A stretch of DNA of 64,000 nt from Chthonomonas sp. (lineage in GTDB: Bacteria; Armatimonadota; Fimbriimonadia; Fimbriimonadales; Fimbriimonadaceae), in the NCBI GenBank assembly GCA_016788115.1, contig JAEURR010000008.1:186001-250000 (forward strand), in the 5' to 3' direction. Shown in pieces: positions 58,922-64,000 of this stretch. Position 1 is the stretch's first letter. Each line of letters opens with the position of its first letter. The position numbers and the translations under genes are program-made. The notes under the pieces were generated by a model. That model had not been told where the DNA came from. It saw only the letters and a program-made list of their open reading frames with translations, and ran no database searches.

Positions 58922-59848
58922 ATGGAGCTACTCGGAAGAACCTTGATTCTGCGTACCGCAGCGATGCCGTGGATCGAGCGGCTTGTGAGGCGCTCCCGCC
59001 TTTTCCGGCCCCTAGTCGGCCGCTTCGTTGCTGGAGATACTCTTGAGTCGGCCATGGGGCCAGCAGAAGCCCTCTGCGAGCGAGGGTTCAGAGTGAGCTT
59101 GGACCTGCTCGGAGAGAACACACATGATCGCGTCGAAGCGGTTAAGGCAAAGGACGCGTACATTGACATGCTCGAACGCGTCCATGCCAGCCCGCACGCG
59201 GCCAGCATGAACATCTCGATCAAGATGACTCAGTGCGGTCTGGACCTCGATGAATCCTTCGCCGAAGAACAGTTCCGTGAAGTCCTTAAGGTTGCCGCGA
59301 AGTACGACCAATTTGTCCGAGTGGATATGGAAGCGAGCGACTACACGGAGCGCACGATCTCGATGATCGAGCGGGTTTTTCCGGACCACAAGAGTACGGG
59401 CACGGTCCTCCAGAGCTATCTTTACCGCACTCCGGACGATGCGCAGCGAATGATCCGCCTGGGTGCCCGGGTGAGGATTGTCAAGGGTGCCTACCTCGAG
59501 CCCGAATCGGTGGCGTTCCCCAAGAAGAGCGATGTCGATGCAAAGTACATCGAGGTCGCAAAGGAGCTGATGATGCACGGCAACTATCCCGCCATCGCAA
59601 CCCACGATGAGAGCATCATCCGCCACTTGAAAGCATGGGCGGACGAACAAGGTATCGCCAAGGAACGATTTGAGTGGCAAATGCTCTACGGAATCCGCCG
59701 GGACCTGCAGGACTCTCTTCGACAACAAGGCTACAACGTCCGGGTGTACATTCCATTCGGCGACCAGTGGTACCCATACTTCACGCGCCGACTCGCGGAA
59801 CGCCCCGCGAACGCGCTGTTTATTTTCAAGAGCCTGTTTCGGGGCTAA
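58922..59848 (+). CDS. proline dehydrogenase
   Basis: FAD enzyme oxidising L-proline to pyrroline-5-carboxylate and feeding electrons to quinone. 308 residues, the single-domain (PRODH) form, as opposed to bifunctional PutA. Features: GFRVSLDLLGEN (about 56-67), FVRVDMEASDYTERT (about 136-150), LGARVRIVKGAYLEPESVAFPKKSDVDAKY (about 180-209; K-G-A-Y-x-E) and the C-terminal FEWQMLYGIRRDLQ and RVYIPFGDQWYPYFTRRLAERPAN (substrate-binding Y-x-x-R-R-x-x-E). A CTGACC-18-TACACT promoter (58878-58907) lies just upstream. No P5C dehydrogenase gene is adjacent. Confidence 0.92.
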   Translation: MELLGRTLILRTAAMPWIERLVRRSRLFRPLVGRFVAGDTLESAMGPAEALCERGFRVSLDLLGENTHDRVEAVKAKDAYIDMLERVHASPHAASMNISIKMTQCGLDLDESFAEEQFREVLKVAAKYDQFVRVDMEASDYTERTISMIERVFPDHKSTGTVLQSYLYRTPDDAQRMIRLGARVRIVKGAYLEPESVAFPKKSDVDAKYIEVAKELMMHGNYPAIATHDESIIRHLKAWADEQGIAKERFEWQMLYGIRRDLQDSLRQQGYNVRVYIPFGDQWYPYFTRRLAERPANALFIFKSLFRG

Positions 59849-59884
59849 GTTGCAGTTATTTCACCATAAGTACATTTATCGGTG

Positions 59885-59917
59885 TACACTATTCGCATCG
59901 CATACATTTGTACGCGA
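59885..59917 (+). promoter_or_regulatory. -10 box followed by a near-palindrome at the likely transcription start of the PEP-CTERM gene
   Basis: TACACT (59885-59890) is followed at about +1 by TCGCATACA-TT-TGTACGCGA (59898-59917), an inverted repeat with one mismatch in nine. It could be an operator or a 5' mRNA hairpin. The gene's ribosome-binding site GGAGAGG (59931-59937) and ATG (59942) follow. The region is clearly more A+T-rich than its surroundings. Confidence 0.45.
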
Positions 59918-59941
59918 TCTTAGGTTATTTGGAGAGGACAT

Positions 59942-60577
59942 ATGAATAGATTTTTTGTAACGGTCGGGCTTGCCGTCGCGGGTGTCTCGGCCCATGCTGC
60001 CATCGTCAATGCAAGCTTTGAGAACCCTGCCCAACTTTCAGGGAGCTTTACGCAAATTACTCCCCCGGGCTGGGTCTCGGATGGGATTGCAGGGGTATGG
60101 CGCTACAATACAGGCAGTCTGCACTTCGCTGTAACCCCTCCAGATGGCTCACAGGTGGGATATCTCAACGCAAGAGTTTTGGCCCAGACCACTACTACAG
60201 TGCTAGAACAAGGAATCACAACGCTTTTGTGGTTCTCTGGCCGACGATTTGACTCCTTGGAGGGCGTGAGCCAAGTTGAGCTGTGGGCTGGCGGTTCGCT
60301 CAGTTCAACTGGCGCGATGACAGGTGGCTCGCTGCTCAACTCAAGGGTCATTGCCGTGGCAGACGTTACCAAGGGAGCTTGGAAGGAGTTTAGCTTCAAC
60401 TACACTGCGGGCGCAAACGATCCTAACTTGGGCAAGAACCTGACGATTCGATTCGTGAAGACGTCTGGCGGTCAGATCGACTTCGATCACGTCCGGCTCA
60501 ACACCGTTCCCGAGCCCGCGACGTTCCTTGCGATCGGTCTGGGAGTGGTTGCACTTGCCGCTCGGCGACGAAGGTAA
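59942..60577 (+). CDS. PEP-CTERM sorted exported protein
   Basis: 211 residues. Signal peptide MNRFFVTVGLAVAGVSAHA. The mature part (IVNASFENPAQLSGSFTQITPPGWVSDG..., about 20-185) is a jelly-roll typical of PEP-CTERM surface proteins. C-terminus: VPEPATFLAIGLGVVALAARRRR, the sorting signal (P-E-P, membrane helix, Arg cluster), cut by an exosortase. No exosortase gene is in this window. GGAGAGG gives a strong ribosome-binding site. Usually such proteins belong to extracellular matrix or biofilm; the partner is unknown. Confidence 0.9.
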   Translation: MNRFFVTVGLAVAGVSAHAAIVNASFENPAQLSGSFTQITPPGWVSDGIAGVWRYNTGSLHFAVTPPDGSQVGYLNARVLAQTTTTVLEQGITTLLWFSGRRFDSLEGVSQVELWAGGSLSSTGAMTGGSLLNSRVIAVADVTKGAWKEFSFNYTAGANDPNLGKNLTIRFVKTSGGQIDFDHVRLNTVPEPATFLAIGLGVVALAARRRR

Positions 60578-60599
60578 CCATCTAGCTCGGTGAATGCTT

Positions 60600-60629
60600 G
60601 ACTAGCCACTTCATCAGAGGTGGCTAGTC
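60600..60629. terminator. bidirectional terminator hairpin
   Basis: GACTAGCCAC and GTGGCTAGTC pair perfectly over 10 bp around a 10-base loop, between the convergent PEP-CTERM and biotin carboxylase genes. TGCTCTTAAT follows on the plus strand. Confidence 0.7.
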
Positions 60630-60634
60630 TGCTC

Positions 60635-62140
60635 TTAATCGGTCGAACGGAACCGGTCATTCAGCGCCCAACTCGACTGCGCCGCCGTGATTCCCGCCGT
60701 TTCATGCGATCCTCCACCGGTGCGCGCGTGCTCCACCAGATTGGCGAGTTCCGCGGGGTGCTCCCCCGAGTCCGTGAGTAGTCTTGGATGCCGGGACAGA
60801 TACGCAGTGTCAAATCGTCCATCTTGAAAGTCCTTGTCTTTCAAGATGTTGAGGATCGACGGGATGTTCGTCCTGACCCCTAGAATATGGGTGTCTTCCA
60901 GCGCTCCGATCAAGCGCATGCGCGCCGCTTCTCGGGTTGAACCGTGCGCGATGACCTTGGCTACCAGGCTGTCGTAGAAGCGCGAAATCTCGCCTCCTTC
61001 CGCATAACCCGTGTCCACGCGAATTCCCGGTCCTACAGGCATCGCGAACCCGAGCAAGGGCCCGATGCTCGGCATGAATCCTTTCGAGGCGTCCTCGGCA
61101 ACGATGCGTGCTTCGATGGCGTGTCCGTGAATTGCGCCTCGATCGCCAGCCAGGATCGATGGGTGGACGTGGTCGGCCAAAGACTCGCCGCGAGCCACAA
61201 GGATTTGCAGCGCAACCAGATCAACACCGGTGATGAGCTCGCTCACGGGGTGCTCTACTTGCAGCCGCGCGTTCACTTCGAGGAAGTAGTACTCGCCAGT
61301 GGAGGGGTCGAGCATGAACTCGACGGTCCCCGCACCAACGTACTTAGCCGCGAGCGCGAGCCGGGTTGCGCTCTGCCGCATACTCTCCCACATCGTGTCC
61401 GTCATCGCGACCGACGGTGCCTCTTCGATGAGCTTCTGATGGCGGCGCTGGATGCTGCACTCGCGTTCATAGAACACGGCAACGTTGCCGTGCCCATCGG
61501 CCACGAACTGAACCTCGATATGGCGCGGACTCTCTACCAGCTTTTCAACCATCATCGCGCCGTCGCCGAAAGCGGCCAGTGCCTCAGCGCTCGCCACCTC
61601 AAGCGACGGGATGAATGCCTCAACAGAAGACACCGCGCGCATACCGCGCCCGCCACCACCGGCGCTGGCTTTGAGCATCACCGGGAATCCGATTTCCTCG
61701 CTCGCCGCGAGCAATTCCTCTGACGTCGCTCCGGGGCGGAACAGACCCGGCGTCACCGGAACGTTGTTTGCTTCAGCAAGTCCCTTGGATCGGATCTTGT
61801 CACCCAGCGCGCGCATCGCATCGCCACTCGGGCCAACAAAAGTGATCCCTGCCGCAGTACAGGCATCGACGAAATCGGCCCGCTCGCTCAAGAAACCGTA
61901 GCCGGGATGAACTGCGTCAGCCCCGATCTCACGCGCTGCCTCGACGAGCGTATCCATTCGCAAATAGCTGGTGCTAGGCTCCGGCTCACCAATCATCACG
62001 AGCTCGTCCGCAAGATTCGCATGGACCGAACGTGCATCGGCGTCGCTGGCCACGGCGACGGTCCGGATACCCATATCGCGGGCGGTGCGGATCACGCGGC
62101 AGGCAATCTCGCCGCGGTTGGCAATCAGTAGCTTCTTCAA
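60635..62140 (-). CDS. biotin carboxylase subunit of an acyl-CoA carboxylase
   Basis: ATP-dependent carboxylation of biotin on a carrier protein. 501 residues: KKLLIANRGEIACRVIRTARDMGIRTVAVASDAD at the start, the ATP-grasp loop KASAGGGGRGM (about 160-170), ECSIQRRHQKLIEEAPS, and EVNARLQVEHPVSELITGVDLV (about 292-313). The last 50 residues are low-similarity. No biotin-attachment domain (M-K-M) is present, so a separate BCCP is needed. Translationally coupled (ATGA) to the enoyl-CoA hydratase gene, as in leucine or related acyl-CoA degradation clusters (e.g. methylcrotonyl-CoA carboxylase with methylglutaconyl-CoA hydratase). accC of fatty acid synthesis is the alternative. Confidence 0.85.
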   Translation of the reverse strand: MKKLLIANRGEIACRVIRTARDMGIRTVAVASDADARSVHANLADELVMIGEPEPSTSYLRMDTLVEAAREIGADAVHPGYGFLSERADFVDACTAAGITFVGPSGDAMRALGDKIRSKGLAEANNVPVTPGLFRPGATSEELLAASEEIGFPVMLKASAGGGGRGMRAVSSVEAFIPSLEVASAEALAAFGDGAMMVEKLVESPRHIEVQFVADGHGNVAVFYERECSIQRRHQKLIEEAPSVAMTDTMWESMRQSATRLALAAKYVGAGTVEFMLDPSTGEYYFLEVNARLQVEHPVSELITGVDLVALQILVARGESLADHVHPSILAGDRGAIHGHAIEARIVAEDASKGFMPSIGPLLGFAMPVGPGIRVDTGYAEGGEISRFYDSLVAKVIAHGSTREAARMRLIGALEDTHILGVRTNIPSILNILKDKDFQDGRFDTAYLSRHPRLLTDSGEHPAELANLVEHARTGGGSHETAGITAAQSSWALNDRFRSTD

Positions 62141-62898
62141 CTCTTACACCCCAGCACAAACGATGCCTTGCGCTTCTCCAGAAATGCGGCGACTCCTTCC
62201 TTGGCCTCTTCCCCGCTCCGCGCCTCGGCTAGCCAGCGGGCGGACTCCTCCAAAGAGAGCGGCGCACACTGAGCAAGCTGCTTGGAGCGAGCCACTGCCT
62301 GCGGTCCGTTGGCCAGAACCAACTCAACTTGCCGTTTCAGTTCGATCCCAGCCGCCTCCATGGTGGGAACTTCGAAGTGCACGAGTCCGATCTGGCAGGC
62401 ATGAGCCGCATCAAAAACGTCCGCGGTTGCGAACAGCCTGCGTGCGTGGCCATGGCCGATCTTGGGGATCACAAAGGGGCTGATCGTCGCGGGGATGAGC
62501 CCCAGCCTAACTTCGCTGAAGCAGAACTTAGTGCCGGTCACTGCGATGGCGACATCTGCTGCGGCGACCAGGCCACACCCACCGCCAAAGGCGGCTCCGT
62601 GCGCGAGCACGACCACGACGGCGGGATTCTCGCACATCGCTTGGAAGAGCTTTGCGAGCTTTAGCGCATCGGCCTCGTTCTCAGCCTGCGTGTAGCCGGA
62701 TGCCTTCCGCATCCAGTTCAGGTCCCCACCCGCGCAGAACGTAGGCCCGTTCCCCCGCAAGATGATGAGTCGTGTGTCGCCCCGAGTCGTAAAGACCTTG
62801 GTAAGCGCCTCGATCAGATCGTCGTTGAATGCATTTCGAACGTCCGGCCGATCGAGCGTAACAATCTTTACGGTTTCAAAGGTGTCGACATTGACCAT
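62137..62898 (-). CDS. enoyl-CoA hydratase/isomerase family protein
   Basis: 253 residues, crotonase fold. Visible: VKIVTLDRPDVRNAFNDDLIEAL (about 9-31), LRGNGPTFCAGGDLNWM (about 48-64, first oxyanion segment) and VVVLAHGAAFGGGCGLVAAADVAIAVTGTKFCFSEVRLGLIPATISPFV (about 95-143; S-E-V-R-L-G-L-I-P-A-T-I as in methylglutaconyl-CoA hydratase-like enzymes). The exact substrate is not certain, but co-transcription with a biotin carboxylase fits the leucine pathway. A CATAAT box lies 6 bases before the ATG. Confidence 0.88.
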   Translation of the reverse strand: MVNVDTFETVKIVTLDRPDVRNAFNDDLIEALTKVFTTRGDTRLIILRGNGPTFCAGGDLNWMRKASGYTQAENEADALKLAKLFQAMCENPAVVVVLAHGAAFGGGCGLVAAADVAIAVTGTKFCFSEVRLGLIPATISPFVIPKIGHGHARRLFATADVFDAAHACQIGLVHFEVPTMEAAGIELKRQVELVLANGPQAVARSKQLAQCAPLSLEESARWLAEARSGEEAKEGVAAFLEKRKASFVLGCKS

Positions 62899-62923
62899 GC
62901 CTCGATTATGGCGGAGCCCAACC

Positions 62924-63463
62924 TCAGGCGTGACCCTCCTTCATGAACCCCTCGAAGATTGGCAGATAGAACAGCCACTCCTCGCGTGCGACGGCCTTCA
63001 GGTATGCGGGGAGCGAGATGTAGGGGATGAAGTGCGGCCTCCGTGGGTTCGTCTTCAGCTTCATCTTTGCCTGCGTTGGCGTCTTATCACCCTTCTTCAG
63101 GTTGCACTTGCGGCAGCAAGCCACCAAATTGTCCCAGGATTGCGGCCCACCCATCCACCTCGGGATCACGTGGTCGATGGTCAAGTCCTTGCCCCTGATC
63201 CCGCAGTACTGGCAAGTATAGGCATCCCGCGCGAGGACGCTGTGCCTCGAAAGTCTCAGTTGTGGCAACGGTCTCCGAACGTGGTAGCGCATCTTCACGA
63301 TCGAAGGTGCGTTCATCGCTCCGCGTGCTGTGCCGATGTTGCGTGTTGATGCCTCAAGCACTTCGGCTTTCCCAAGCAGGATGAGCGCCATGGCTCGGCG
63401 AATATTGCACACGTTCAGTGGCTCGTAGTCAGAGTTTAGAAGCAGTACCTCATGAGCAGACAC
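62924..63463 (-). CDS. HNH endonuclease family protein
   Basis: About 179 residues from a GTG at 63463, preceded by GGAGG eight bases upstream; a TTG five codons earlier is possible but less likely. N-terminal VLLLNSDYEPLNVCNIRRAMALILLGKAEVLE (about 6-37) and PSIVKMRYHVRRPLPQLRLSRHSVLARDAYTCQYCGIRG, then LTIDHVIPRWMGGPQSWDNLVACCRKCNLKKGDKTP with the H-N-H catalytic residues (DH, N, H-like) and two Cys pairs (CQYC, CRKC) binding zinc. This is a widespread chromosomal family of unknown target, not a restriction or homing enzyme by context. Followed by the hydratase gene after 25 bases. Confidence 0.87.
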   Translation of the reverse strand: MSAHEVLLLNSDYEPLNVCNIRRAMALILLGKAEVLEASTRNIGTARGAMNAPSIVKMRYHVRRPLPQLRLSRHSVLARDAYTCQYCGIRGKDLTIDHVIPRWMGGPQSWDNLVACCRKCNLKKGDKTPTQAKMKLKTNPRRPHFIPYISLPAYLKAVAREEWLFYLPIFEGFMKEGHA

Positions 63464-63879
63464 GGTGATGTCCTCCAAGGGTTCCGACGCCGCGAATGAG
63501 ACGCGCCGGGCGATCGGGGGTCATGGGTTGCGAGTCCGGCGACACATGATTTCGCGCCCTGGCAACCTTGCGGTGAGTGAGCAGAGAGGCACTAAAAAGG
63601 CCCGCAGACGAACATCTCCGAGCACTGACACACGAGTACGCGACTACACTTATCATGGTGTCGGTCCACGTCTGCTCCCAACGTATCCGGAAGCCTGTTG
63701 AATGGCGTGCATCAAGCATGTGCTTCTATCGTACTAACGATAGTCTCCAACAAAAAGCCGCAATCCGAGCGAGAATTGATCGAAGTTGCAGCGTTGTTTC
63801 GGGCAAGTGATCGAATTTTGCGAACAAAATTGTAGCGATGGACGGAGTGATCCGTCGAAACTGCCGAGGGAAACACTAC
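63464..63879. other. intergenic region, about 416 bases, no gene, several hairpins
   Basis: No credible gene was found: the short frames here have no ribosome-binding site or domain-like sequence. Three structured pieces were noticed: interleaved pairs TCATG/CATGA and GGTTGC/GCAACC (63521-63567), a perfect 7-bp inverted repeat CTATCGT-ACTA-ACGATAG (63726-63743), and GACGGA-GTGA-TCCGTC (63841-63856), a 6-bp stem with a GTGA (GNRA) loop in the leader of the gene at 63880. It must also hold the promoters for the HNH gene and for the gene at 63880. Confidence 0.6.
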
Positions 63880-64000
63880 ATGCACTCTAACTCGAAACTC
63901 TTTAGGGCCGTTCTTGTGGCCGCGCTCGCCGTCGCCGCTTCCTGCACCGCCTTCGCCAACTTTGCGCGCGAGTTTGGCGTGGCCGATCTCCAAAAGATGG
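63880..64000 (+). CDS. exported protein, 3' end cut off by the window
   Basis: The ATG at 63880 opens a frame that runs off the end. The first 40 residues are MHSNSKLFRAVLVAALAVAA, SCTAFANFAREFGVADLQKM: a signal peptide (basic start, hydrophobic core, cleavage probably after AFA). A GAGGGA about 11 bases upstream may be the ribosome-binding site. Too little is present to name the product. The hairpin at 63841-63856 lies in its leader. Confidence 0.6.
   Translation, partial: MHSNSKLFRAVLVAALAVAASCTAFANFAREFGVADLQKM

Noticed and set aside
62924-63463. HNH gene as part of a restriction or homing system
   Set aside because: No methyltransferase, intron or self-splicing signs nearby; the family is a common chromosomal one, operonic with metabolic genes.
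63545-63575. SAM-I-like fragment (ATGA ... CCTGGCAACC ... GGTG)
   Set aside because: The preceding GAGGGA/GGCCC helix and the closing P1 stem of SAM-I are not present, and the nearest plus-strand gene is about 300 bases away.
1-64000. tRNA and rRNA genes, CRISPR array, insertion sequences
   Set aside because: No T-loop GGTTCGAATCC-type element outside coding genes, no regularly spaced repeats and no transposase or integrase motifs were found by eye.

Overview
This 64 kb window is a continuous stretch of bacterial chromosome with high G+C (about 60% by eye) and very little non-coding DNA. No rRNA, tRNA, CRISPR array, integrase or transposase was recognised. The gene content points to a diderm, menaquinone-using heterotroph: the futalosine-pathway gene mqnC, a PEP-CTERM protein, several lipoproteins, Golvesin-like and NBR1-like secreted domains, and long conserved-hypothetical membrane operons. 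My best guess is the Armatimonadota (Fimbriimonadia). That is inference from gene style, not from a marker comparison.

Layout. 1-2951: leuB end (partial), an rqcH-like NFACT gene, a small membrane protein. 2921-9895 (minus): one tight operon purL - TPR protein - nadK - oligopeptide-type ABC ATPase - Wzm permease - Wzt ATPase. 9847-9908: two overlapping divergent leaderless promoters. 10264-20829 (minus): a run of about a dozen genes from glmU and prs through a conserved membrane-protein block (five genes, 14178-18055, mostly unrecognised), recO, a peptide-binding lipoprotein, an AraC regulator and a small membrane protein, ending at a clear terminator. 20884-31346: upp, smc, trmFO, a large secreted protein with an STN-like start, a RluA-type pseudouridine synthase, rsmG. 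31343-38379 (minus): TPR protein, lipoprotein, GH15 glucoamylase-like enzyme, FadN-like fatty acid oxidation enzyme. 38547-46888: an unusual deacetylase-like protein carrying two copies of a beta-rich module, a metallo-beta-lactamase-fold protein that has lost its metal ligands, a giant beta-propeller protein, an AmpG/PAT-like transporter, a lipoprotein. 46929-50377 (minus): etfB-etfA and a split methionine synthase (B12 and activation domains only) behind a pseudoknot-capable leader. 50455-58849: GH20-type enzyme, cell-wall amidase, second STN-like protein, mqnC, two DinB-like proteins, rpsD with a hairpin leader. 58922-64000: proline dehydrogenase, a PEP-CTERM protein, an HNH endonuclease, an enoyl-CoA hydratase and a biotin carboxylase, and the start of a secreted protein.

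How it fits together. Much is housekeeping (purine, UDP-GlcNAc, PRPP, NADP, uracil, tRNA/rRNA modification, chromosome condensation, ribosome rescue, r-protein S4). Catabolic parts (ETF, FadN-like enzyme, proline dehydrogenase, biotin carboxylase plus hydratase) suggest amino-acid and fatty-acid oxidation into a menaquinone chain. Secreted glycosidases, the amidase and peptide uptake suggest scavenging of polymers.

Two recurrent features stand out. About ten genes have a TANNNT -10 box only 6-8 bases before the start codon, implying leaderless mRNAs. Neighbouring genes are very often translationally coupled (ATGA, TAATG, GTGA overlaps). The best candidates for undescribed biology are the membrane-protein block at 14178-18055, the degenerate metallo-beta-lactamase-fold protein at 40520-41293, and the deacetylase-like protein with a module inserted in its catalytic domain at 38547-40439.
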